From positions 1 to 33,820 of the forward strand of contig PVWI01000031.1 in NCBI GenBank assembly GCA_003003725.1: a stretch of 33,820 nt of DNA, in the 5' to 3' direction. Positions 24,782-32,775 of the stretch are shown one piece after another; position 1 is the first letter of the stretch, and every line of letters begins with the position of its first letter. This DNA comes from a filamentous cyanobacterium Phorm 6. GTDB lineage: Bacteria; Cyanobacteriota; Cyanobacteriia; Cyanobacteriales; Microcoleaceae. The notes below the pieces were generated by a model. That model was not told where the DNA came from. It searched no databases and saw only the letters and a program-made list of their open reading frames with translations. Made by a program: the position numbers and the translations under genes.

Positions 24782-24861
24782 CACTTCATGGCAGCGGACG
24801 GTTGAATACCGCTTGTGCTATGTTCGAGGCTATCTGCCGCCGCTGCATTTTGCCGTTAGAC
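24776..24861 (+). other. Integron attC-like recombination site
   Basis: R''-like box AGCTAAC (24776-24782), containing the TAA stop of the TIR-like gene, and R'-like box GTTAGAC (24855-24861, matching GTTRRRY). Between them, left arm TGGCAGCGGACGG (24789-24801) pairs with CCGCCGCTGCA (24837-24847) after looping out one G and one A, as the extrahelical bases of attC do. A 35-base variable terminal loop (24802-24836) lies between. The total of about 86 bases is within the attC range. The first box does not fully fit RYYYAAC (second base G), so confidence is not complete. Confidence 0.7.
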
Positions 24862-24890
24862 CGCTAAATCTGAGTTGGGTAGTGGCTTGA

Positions 24891-25100
24891 ATGTATCTAT
24901 CAAATTCCAACCCAAAGGTGAATGCCATACCAACCAAACTTCAAGAACAACTTTCTCCTGCTGATGCCGAAGTCATTTTGAGGCGCTTCCCAGAACACAT
25001 TCAAGCGGCTTTAATTGCGCGTGCTGCGGAAATTGAATATCCGATCGCAGTTTCGATTATTTCGTCGATTACGATCGCAATCCACCATCCCCTTGGTTAA
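24891..25100 (+). CDS. Small hypothetical protein
   Basis: 69 residues from ATG 24891, 29 bases after the attC-like site. The central helix-rich stretch PADAEVILRRFPEHIQAALI resembles short cyanobacterial proteins I cannot name. The C-terminal IAVSIISSITIAIHHPLG is weakly hydrophobic. No clear domain; it may be a remnant of a longer gene. Confidence 0.4.
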   Translation: MYLSNSNPKVNAIPTKLQEQLSPADAEVILRRFPEHIQAALIARAAEIEYPIAVSIISSITIAIHHPLG

Positions 25101-25214
25101 AATCAGAGATAACGGACGTTTTGTCAAGCGATCGCCGATCGCTCTCTTAGTTTTTCAAAGCTTCTGGTGATCGAATCCGTCTACAATAAGAATTAGTTAG
25201 AATCAAAAAAAATT

Positions 25215-25544
25215 ATGCCAGTTGTAGCAGTTAAAACTTACATAGAGTATCGGAACGATGCCTATTGGGTTGAAGGAACTCGGATTTCTCTTGACTCGAT
25301 CGCCTATGCTTTTCAACAAGGATTATCGCCCGAAAGTATTGTTCAGTCTTTCCCACTACTGACACTGGAACAGGTTTATGGGGCGATCGCATTTTATCTA
25401 GCCAACCGCGCTGAAATCGAGGCTTACCTAGTCGCCGAATCAGACGCATTTGATGCCATGCCTCAACCTCTACAAACCAGCGATCCAGCTTTGTACAACA
25501 AACTGATGGCAGCTAAAGCTTCAAGACAGAAGGTGCCATCTTGA
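25215..25544 (+). CDS. DUF433 protein, antitoxin of a broken pair
   Basis: 109 residues; DUF433 signature in YIEYRNDAYWVEGTRISL, SIAYAFQQGLSPESIVQSFP and LTLEQVYGAIAFYLANRAEI. The extended C-terminus (about 30 residues) is common in the version that pairs with a 'VRYQADADL'-type DUF5615 protein. That partner starts in an overlapping frame at 25541 but is truncated. ATG 25215 follows a run of A. Confidence 0.9.
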   Translation: MPVVAVKTYIEYRNDAYWVEGTRISLDSIAYAFQQGLSPESIVQSFPLLTLEQVYGAIAFYLANRAEIEAYLVAESDAFDAMPQPLQTSDPALYNKLMAAKASRQKVPS

Positions 25545-25657
25545 ATGTACGCTATCAAGCTGATGCCGACTTAAATCAGGCGATCGTCACAGGATTACTG
25601 CGACGAGAATCTATCTATCAAATTAATTCGACTGAATCTGCGAATTCAAAACCTTAG
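25541..25657 (+). pseudogene. Truncated DUF5615 toxin gene
   Basis: The frame from TTG 25541, overlapping the DUF433 stop, reads LNVRYQADADLNQAIVTGLL then RRE, which is the start of the DUF5615 type common in cyanobacteria. After about 23 residues similarity stops and an unrelated tail (SIYQINSTESANSKP) runs to TAG at 25655-25657. At least three-quarters of the toxin is missing. Its end overlaps the 3' end of the convergent metalloprotease gene (25623), so the break lies where the two genes now meet. Confidence 0.7.
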
Positions 25658-28493
25658 AAATCCGATCGCGCGTTTCCTCCAAATGAGCCCGCGTATAAGC
25701 ATCCGCATTCCGATCCAAATTCCGAATACTCTTGCTCAAACCCTCCCGCAACTGCCGCAACTCGTACCACGCCAGAGTCCGCGCATCTTCAGGAACACTG
25801 GTTTTTCGCAGCACCATTCCCATCAAAATTGCCAAATGTTCCCGCTGCAAAGAACGCCGAAAAGTTGAAATTTGCATCTTCTTTTCCGGCTGCAAAACCT
25901 CTTTCCAAATATCCTTTTGCAAAGTATCGAACAATTCCGGCAACCTCAAAGCAGTTTCCGGTGCTGATTTTAACTCAACATCCCGCAGTCGCGCCAGTCG
26001 CGTGGGAGATAGCAAAACCCGCAGCACAAACCGCTGCAAAAAAGTAATTCGATCGCCGATCGGGTAATCTAGAGGAAACACCAAAGCCGGACTTCCCCAG
26101 TGATCCCAGCGCGCAGGTGCTAATTTGTTCAGCAAATCCGGCGCAAAACTAAACGCATCGGGCGCAAATACGTACTTGTCAATGGTAGCCAAAGCTTCTC
26201 GTTGCTGCGAAAGTTCGATCGGCACAAACGGCAATTTCCCATTACTATCTCCCGGGCGAATCCGATTAAACGACTGTCCGCCGACGTACAAAGTAGCATT
26301 CATCACCTGATTGACATAATATCCAAACACCGAATCAAACATCACCCGCAGTTCGTTATAACCCTCTTCCCCAGCCGGAATTCGCTTTTCTAAACGCTTC
26401 CACATCGCCCTAGCATTATCCATTTGCCATTGCGAATACGTCAGCATATTGCCGCTGAGATCGAAGGTATTCGCAGCGGGATCGAGATTGCCAGCAGCAT
26501 CCTCATCCGGCGCGTAAGCTAATTGCGGTTCCCCCGCGCGACTGGCAATTTGTTGCAGCGCCCTTAAATCGCTGTTGGGATTTGTGCCCCCAAGAACTTT
26601 GTAACCGTACTCGATCGCCCAATCGTCATAAGGCCCTACAATCGTTGGATAATAGTCGCCCTGCACAGTTCCCGGAGGTGCCAAATTAATCGGCAGATAA
26701 TCCATCACCGACGCAGTTAAACCCTTAGTGCGAGTTACCTGAATATTGTTCAACTCATCCGGTTGCAGCATCGTACTGCCGTGAAAATTGTGCCTCAAAC
26801 CGAGAGTGTGACCGACTTCGTGGGATGTCAAATATCGGATATATTGATTCACATAATTGTCAGTCGCCGTACTGCTAGGTGGTGCATTGTCCAACAGACC
26901 CACCGACATTGCCCCGATCGCAAATTGCCGACTTGATTCCAGCCCAAAACACATATCGGAACTCGACATCAACCGCGACAAAGGCGATCGCTTTTGCTCT
27001 TGGTATCTTTCCACCAAAGTCGGCAAATCATCAGCAATTCCACCTTGAGAATTTTCGCTACTTTTTGCGAAATTCCCATTTTCGAGCATCGGCAAATAAC
27101 GCGAATATATTCCGAACTGACAAGGACTCGTATTAGAGCCATTTTTCCCTTGAAAACTCTTCGCTAGCGATCGATTTTGTTCCACCAAAAAGCCGTAGCC
27201 CTGTTTAATTTGCCGGACAATATCAGCATCCAACAGAATGTCAGCATCCAAAATTTCCCCAGTCAGCGGATTAGTGCGAGACGGCCCAATGCCTGCAAAA
27301 TCCGACTCAAAAGAACTAGACCACCTAATAGTATTGTAACGGACATCTGTCGGGTCCCATTTAGCATTGTCCGGCATTTGTTTGACCTGAATTGCCTCAG
27401 TAAAACCTGCCTTTTCAAAAGCTTTGTTCCACTCCAAAATGCCCTCGCGAATAGCATTTCGGTACTCTACAGGCACATTATTTTCAATCCAAAACACGAT
27501 CGGCACCAGCGGAGGCGACATCGGCGCGGATGGGATTTGCTTTTGCAAATGCCAGCGATTAATATAGCGCACAAAAGGGTCACGGCCGCTCTTGTCAGAA
27601 AAGTTTTTATATGTTGTCAGAAAATAGCCAACTCGCTCGTCTGCAAGTCTGGGGCGGTAGCCATTATTAATCGGTACTTCCGAGAAACTGTAGTGAATGC
27701 GGAGGTTAAAAGCCCGACTGTCAGGAATCGAAGGTAAATAGTTAACAGCACTGTCATTGTCGCTGGAAAAACCGTAAATAGAAGCAATTTCTACATTCAG
27801 CGGAAACGCTTTCACATCTTTAAAATAAGACTTATCTTGATCGATCGAGTAAGAAGCACCCAAAATCATCGGCAAAATCGCCTTAACCCCTGGTAAATCG
27901 CGCTTTTCGCTCATCAGCAAATCGGCTAAGTCGATCAGCAGAGTTTGCCTTTGGGGATGAATGCTTTTGAGCGGCAAAGAATAGAGAATCGACTCGCTAA
28001 ATGCCCTTTCCACCGAACCAGCTTGCGGGTCTCCCGGACTGGTGCGAAAATTGATATTGGGTATGACAAACTGCACGCTATTTTGGACTCGCCGCAGTTG
28101 AAACAAGAAATCGCCGATCGGCAATCCGCTCAAAATGCCCCCTTCTCCCAAACCCGAAGCCAATGTCACAAAACACAGGAATTTTTTGTCGAGTTGTTTT
28201 GGTTGAATTTCTAGATAAACTTTATTAGTTGCTTTGTTGCGGTAAAGGGTAAACAGTCCCTCCAACTTTTGCGAGTCTTTGACAACCTGCTCGAAGGATT
28301 GCAAAGCTTCCTGTTCGCTAGTTTGTTCTTTGTCAGGGGGCGGCGCGGATAAAGCAAAAGGTAAAAATAAACCTTTATACAAACTAAACAGGAAAAATGC
28401 TAGAGATAATATGAAAAATATTAAAGGCAGATTTTTTCGAGGAGTTTTTATCTGTTGATTTTTGCTGTTTTCAGGAAATATCAATCTTTTCAT
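25623..28493 (-). CDS. Zinc-dependent metalloprotease (DUF5117/DUF5118 type, membrane-anchored or secreted)
   Basis: 956 residues from the ATG at 28491-28493. An ATG 39 bases upstream would translate part of a dispersed repeat and is rejected. A basic lead and one hydrophobic helix (LPLIFFILSLAFFLFSLYKGL) give a signal anchor. The core includes the region around VFWIENNVPVEYRNAIREGI and the zinc site HEVGHTLGLRH (His558, Glu559, His562, then the third His), the metzincin-type HExxHxxGxxH, followed by NFHGS. Large proteins of this layout carry DUF5117 and DUF5118 flanking the protease domain. Probably an exported protease of unknown substrate. Confidence 0.9.
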   Translation of the reverse strand: MKRLIFPENSKNQQIKTPRKNLPLIFFILSLAFFLFSLYKGLFLPFALSAPPPDKEQTSEQEALQSFEQVVKDSQKLEGLFTLYRNKATNKVYLEIQPKQLDKKFLCFVTLASGLGEGGILSGLPIGDFLFQLRRVQNSVQFVIPNINFRTSPGDPQAGSVERAFSESILYSLPLKSIHPQRQTLLIDLADLLMSEKRDLPGVKAILPMILGASYSIDQDKSYFKDVKAFPLNVEIASIYGFSSDNDSAVNYLPSIPDSRAFNLRIHYSFSEVPINNGYRPRLADERVGYFLTTYKNFSDKSGRDPFVRYINRWHLQKQIPSAPMSPPLVPIVFWIENNVPVEYRNAIREGILEWNKAFEKAGFTEAIQVKQMPDNAKWDPTDVRYNTIRWSSSFESDFAGIGPSRTNPLTGEILDADILLDADIVRQIKQGYGFLVEQNRSLAKSFQGKNGSNTSPCQFGIYSRYLPMLENGNFAKSSENSQGGIADDLPTLVERYQEQKRSPLSRLMSSSDMCFGLESSRQFAIGAMSVGLLDNAPPSSTATDNYVNQYIRYLTSHEVGHTLGLRHNFHGSTMLQPDELNNIQVTRTKGLTASVMDYLPINLAPPGTVQGDYYPTIVGPYDDWAIEYGYKVLGGTNPNSDLRALQQIASRAGEPQLAYAPDEDAAGNLDPAANTFDLSGNMLTYSQWQMDNARAMWKRLEKRIPAGEEGYNELRVMFDSVFGYYVNQVMNATLYVGGQSFNRIRPGDSNGKLPFVPIELSQQREALATIDKYVFAPDAFSFAPDLLNKLAPARWDHWGSPALVFPLDYPIGDRITFLQRFVLRVLLSPTRLARLRDVELKSAPETALRLPELFDTLQKDIWKEVLQPEKKMQISTFRRSLQREHLAILMGMVLRKTSVPEDARTLAWYELRQLREGLSKSIRNLDRNADAYTRAHLEETRDRISKVLNSQIQSN

Positions 28494-28503
28494 GTTCAGT
28501 GTT

Positions 28504-28623
28504 TGTAGGGTGCGCAATGCGCACCGGCTCATCTTGTATGGTGTGCTCTTGTAGCACAGAAAAAGTCAACCGCTGGGGGAATAATGGGCCACGAAGTCAA
28601 CTGGTGCGCAGTGCACACCCTAC
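28504..28623. repeat. Pair of palindromic GTAGGGTGCGC repeats in opposite orientation
   Basis: TGTAGGGTGCGCAATGCGCACC (28504-28525) contains its own palindrome, and GGTGCGCAGTGCACACCCTAC (28603-28623) is the inverted, slightly diverged counterpart about 78 bases on. The same unit is at 17700-17716. The block lies between the two minus-strand genes and shows no gene. Confidence 0.7.
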
Positions 28624-28653
28624 GAACTCCCATTCTGCCTGATAAATAATCTT

Positions 28654-31600
28654 CTACTTCTTTGCCGGCCAGGGAATCATCGGATCTTGAGCCAACCGCT
28701 TAGAAACTGCAACAGCCCCGTAACGGTTGAGGTGGCTGGGATCGGAAAAAGATGCTCGCGCTTCGGGCAACAATAAACTCTTATCTCGGAAAATTAGCCC
28801 GCTTTTAGCTGCTAATTGTTCCATATATTGCCGGAATTCTTGTTCGTAACCTGTCCGCACTGGGTCTAAATAATCTTGAGTTAGAGGCATATTCACAAAC
28901 ACGAGATTGATGTTGCGAACTTTGGTAAATTCGATCATGTTTTTGAGTGCTACAGTTTGTTCTCCTGCCAATTTAAAATCTTGATAGTCGGAGTCGTAAT
29001 AGCCAGATACTTTCGGGTGCTTCTGAAAGTAAGTATCGGGATTGAAGCGTATATCCACCGGCAAAAAGCCGTTTGGTTGAAAGTCGCCGAGTTCTCTACC
29101 TCCAGCAGTTAGCTGGGCGTTTTGATTGGTTTTTGTGTCATCCGCGGCGGTTTGGGTGCTGATTGCAGGGGCTGATGGATTGGCGAGCGATCGTAAAAAC
29201 CCTTTGAGTCGATCGCGCTTTTTGTAAGTTGCAGAACTATCCACCAACTTTTGACTCAGTAATTCTTGAACCTTGGCTTGACTTTGTTCCAAATTGTGCA
29301 CCAATTCGCTAGCAGTCGCGATCGGATTACTGGGGCTTTCCTGCGATGTTTTGGGTTCCAATTGATTGGTACGGATCAGAAAACTACCCCGGGCTAATTG
29401 CCTGTAACCTTCGGAAGAGGCGATCGCACTAAAAGTCAAATCCGGCCGCCCGCTGTTGAGAGCCCTCGCGCCATCCGCCAACACAATCAATTTCGGCAAT
29501 TGCTGCGGCGGCAAAATCCGGCGGACGATCGAATCTACAACCTGGAGAGTCGCCCCGTTAACCCCAAAATTGTAAGCCTTCAGCCCCGGATAGCCCCCAG
29601 ATGCCAAAGCTGTTTCCAAAACCGTCGGGTCGATGCCCCGCAGCGCCCTAGAACTGCCGACAATTAAGATATCCGGCGGTTTTTTGTACTGACGGATGTA
29701 CTCTTGGTAGCGCGCAATCTGCTCGTCAAGCTGCTCGCTTCTCAAAGTTGGGAACACAGGAACAGCAGAAACATCAGCCACAGGAACGCTCGTACTTCCC
29801 GGCTTCGTAAACCCAGAGCCGTTGAAAGCCTTTTTTCCGTTTGCGGACTGCTCTGGTTGCAGCGGAATTTGAGGCAAATTCAGCTCCTGGGACGGCGGAA
29901 CTGCGATCGGGGATTCTGACGTAGTTACTGAGGCTGAAAACTCGTCCTGAGCCTTGGGGAATGAATTTTGACAATTTGGGCCACTGCAAGCTTGGGAGAC
30001 GCTAGGAGCTTGACTGACGGTCGTAGATTGGAGAAATAGACCAAGCAACCAATCGGTATTGAAAGTTAGCAGACAGCCAGCGATCGCCCAAATCAATGCC
30101 ATTCCCGCCGCGCGATCGGCTCTGACGCCCCCTGGCGCCGCAGCATTCGTGGACAAACCCTCGTTAGCCACAAACAAACCCGAAGCGACAAGCGGTTGCA
30201 CCGCAGCTTGAACTAACTGCTCGCCCAGCTTGTATCCTGGGATGCTGATTTTGAAGGGAAGCCGCCAGGAGTCGGGCGTCTGAGCATCGAACACCAAATT
30301 ATCACCCAAACCCCCAAAACTCCCCTCTTCGGCAGACGCAAACTCTGGTAGTGGCTCTTTTTCCAAGACAGCCCGTTGGGAAACAGCCAATTTCCCAGTC
30401 GATGCCGATTCTTGGTCAACCGCGGTTCTGAGGTCGATTCCGTAGCGCCACTGGGGCAGTTTCTGACCAGCACGGCGTCCGTAAACTCGCACCCCTAACA
30501 CTCCGGGAATTTGTAACTGTCGCAAGAATTTAACCACCGGAGGCCCTACCTTCGACTGAGCAGGGCAAGTCAGAGCTTCAGTCATCACGTGGAGCACGTC
30601 GGATTTGTGTAGGGCTACAGCCCGAATTCCGCCGGTTTCCAGCTTGCGGTTGAGATTGGGATTCAGGAATCTGTCGAGCAAAAAAGTCAAGGCTAATTGG
30701 TCGCCCTCGGCTGCCAATATTCTGGGGCTGGAAGCTAACTCTGGGTGGTGGGCTGCTGGCAAGTCTACCCAGTCTATCCACATCGGCGACTCCGGCTCGG
30801 CTTTGCTGTCGGTAGCGGGTTCTACGCCGTAGATTGTAGCTGCGCGGATGCCTTGGGGCGCGAAGGCTGCCAGGATTGGGGCGATCGCATCGGTGGTTTG
30901 CTGCTTATCTGGGTATTCTTGCCGTTGAGACTTTTGTCCTTTTTTGGTAGTTTTGCTGCAAAACAGGTGGAGGGTTGCTTCTTTGAGGGTGGCACGTACT
31001 TCGATGCTTGATGCTGCTAAGTGTTGGTTTAGCAGTTTGGCGATCGCAGGTACATCTCCCCACCTGGCCCATTCCTTGAGAATTGTATCCGGCGCAGTCA
31101 AATCAACCCGCAGCAGCCAGTCTGGCTTCGCTTCGCCACTGACTTGACTGCCGATTACGGCTTCGTGGAAATCTTCTAGTTTGAGTTTCCGCAGTCTGCT
31201 GGCGATCGGTTCTGCTAGCAAGGAAGGTTCGGGGCTGTATGCTGACTCGCATAGCACCAGCAGTCGGCGCTGCTTGGGCTGGAGATTTTCTGGTGCATTC
31301 AGTTGCACCGTTTCTTTTTTAACTTCTTTTTCGCGAATGCTGACTTTCACCGAAACTCCCATCGGGCCGAGGATTTCGCTGAGATAGCTGGCGATCGCAT
31401 CTGGATAGCCCCGACGTGCCAAAGTTTCCGCCGAAACCGACAATGTACCGCCGAAGTCGCTGTCGCCGGATTCAGTTTCGGGGGATTGAATCAAAGCCAC
31501 CGCGCCGCGATTTCCTGTCTGCGTCGGGGCTATTCCTATCTCTTGCTGGGCAGTGGGGGGACTGAAAGCTTCTCGTGTCGCCCCCGTGTCGATCGTCACG

Positions 31601-32151
31601 GGGGAAGTTTCAAAACTTTCTGGGTATTCAATGCGGGAGGCAATCGGGATGCTTTCGTGGTCAAAATCGAGTTCTTCTCGCACCTCGGGCGATCGAACCG
31701 ATGTTTCTACGGGCTGTGATATCTCTTTGAGTTGGCGATTTTCATTCTTAAATTTGCTGAAGAATCCGCCTTTTTTAGGATTTGTTGGCGGTTGGGGCGA
31801 AACTTCGGCAGTTTTTGGTTGCTGTTGATGTCGCTGTTGAATGTTGCTGCAATCGAGCCGGACTGTCCAGTCATTTTGTCGGGAACCGATTTTCCGCCCG
31901 CACAAAAACAACTGATAAATTTTAGCTCGATCGGGCAAAAGTCGAGTTAAATCAGTTTGTTCGATCGCATTGGTGAATCTCGCCGTCACCAATTCCTGAG
32001 ATGGACACGCTTGCGCTTCGCACAAAATATGCAGGTGATTTCCCCGCAAACGCGCTTGTACCTGAACTTCGGGAAGCCCTAAAGCGGATTGCGCCCACTG
32101 CGACGCGGCCGATCGATTGTCTGCCAATATTCTCCCGTTCGCATTCAACAT
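28654..32151 (-). CDS. Very large DUF1574-type protein with repeated N-terminal modules and SGNH-like C-terminal domain
   Basis: 1,165 residues. The N-terminal part (about 1-640) holds at least four diverged copies of a roughly 100-residue module: a strand with LHILCEA or LHVMTEA-like text, a CP or SP turn, a helix (V.KFLRQL), a GV.VYGR-like strand, then P.W....DL. Linkers are Pro/Glu/Gln-rich. A membrane helix follows near 700 (ALIWAIAGCLLTFNTDWLLG). The C-terminal domain (about 815-1160) is the DUF1574, SGNH-hydrolase-like part: ILIVGSSRALRGIDP (Ser833/834), LIVLADGARALNSG and DPSHLN with the likely Asp-x-x-His. Function is unknown; the hydrolase fold and anchor suggest a surface or lipid/polysaccharide modification role (inference). 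Confidence 0.82.
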   Translation of the reverse strand: MLNANGRILADNRSAASQWAQSALGLPEVQVQARLRGNHLHILCEAQACPSQELVTARFTNAIEQTDLTRLLPDRAKIYQLFLCGRKIGSRQNDWTVRLDCSNIQQRHQQQPKTAEVSPQPPTNPKKGGFFSKFKNENRQLKEISQPVETSVRSPEVREELDFDHESIPIASRIEYPESFETSPVTIDTGATREAFSPPTAQQEIGIAPTQTGNRGAVALIQSPETESGDSDFGGTLSVSAETLARRGYPDAIASYLSEILGPMGVSVKVSIREKEVKKETVQLNAPENLQPKQRRLLVLCESAYSPEPSLLAEPIASRLRKLKLEDFHEAVIGSQVSGEAKPDWLLRVDLTAPDTILKEWARWGDVPAIAKLLNQHLAASSIEVRATLKEATLHLFCSKTTKKGQKSQRQEYPDKQQTTDAIAPILAAFAPQGIRAATIYGVEPATDSKAEPESPMWIDWVDLPAAHHPELASSPRILAAEGDQLALTFLLDRFLNPNLNRKLETGGIRAVALHKSDVLHVMTEALTCPAQSKVGPPVVKFLRQLQIPGVLGVRVYGRRAGQKLPQWRYGIDLRTAVDQESASTGKLAVSQRAVLEKEPLPEFASAEEGSFGGLGDNLVFDAQTPDSWRLPFKISIPGYKLGEQLVQAAVQPLVASGLFVANEGLSTNAAAPGGVRADRAAGMALIWAIAGCLLTFNTDWLLGLFLQSTTVSQAPSVSQACSGPNCQNSFPKAQDEFSASVTTSESPIAVPPSQELNLPQIPLQPEQSANGKKAFNGSGFTKPGSTSVPVADVSAVPVFPTLRSEQLDEQIARYQEYIRQYKKPPDILIVGSSRALRGIDPTVLETALASGGYPGLKAYNFGVNGATLQVVDSIVRRILPPQQLPKLIVLADGARALNSGRPDLTFSAIASSEGYRQLARGSFLIRTNQLEPKTSQESPSNPIATASELVHNLEQSQAKVQELLSQKLVDSSATYKKRDRLKGFLRSLANPSAPAISTQTAADDTKTNQNAQLTAGGRELGDFQPNGFLPVDIRFNPDTYFQKHPKVSGYYDSDYQDFKLAGEQTVALKNMIEFTKVRNINLVFVNMPLTQDYLDPVRTGYEQEFRQYMEQLAAKSGLIFRDKSLLLPEARASFSDPSHLNRYGAVAVSKRLAQDPMIPWPAKK

Positions 32152-32775
32152 GGGACTTTAAATTTCGTCAAAGCTGGTTTCGTCTTATAGAAATAGCACA
32201 TTTCGTCCGTATTTTGGCATATTTTAGGCTTCACTTAAGCGAAGTCATCAGTTATTGGTCGTTAGTAATTATTAAGAATCGCACCACACTACATATAGTG
32301 TGCCTGCGTCCAAGACTGTACAACCTAGTTTCTAAAGGCTTGAATGTGCGATCGGTTTCCTCGTATTTTCACCAACAAATCAAACAACTTATTATACAAC
32401 AGATACGGACATTAGTTTGCGAATAACTCTCAACAGCCCGAAAAATCCTAGTGCAACACTTCAGCGTGCAGAAGGCAAATTAAAGCTTTCATAAAGATGC
32501 CGGAAACCCCTTGCGATCGATAAAAGTTATTGATATTCTGATAGATATCATCTGCTAATCACAGATAGAAAAAACCAATTAATTTACATCCCATCAATTT
32601 TTTGTCAGCCATACTAGCAGGTTTTCACCAGTGGATATCACATCTTATATCCACAACCCAAAACCGAAAACTCTAGCATGGCATCGACTCGCTTTGCTGG
32701 CAAATTTTTCAAAATCAACATCCTCAAATCTTACATTTTTTAGTAACTGTTATTGCAAAAACGGAACCTAAAATC
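32152..32775. other. Divergent intergenic region, no gene supported
   Basis: 624 AT-rich bases between the divergent starts of the DUF1574 gene and the repetitive protein. A perfect small palindrome CACACTA-CATA-TAGTGTG spans 32285-32302, which may be a regulator site. The open frame 32001-32426 on the plus strand overlaps the DUF1574 gene in antisense and has no recognisable content. No tRNA or terminator seen. Confidence 0.5.
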
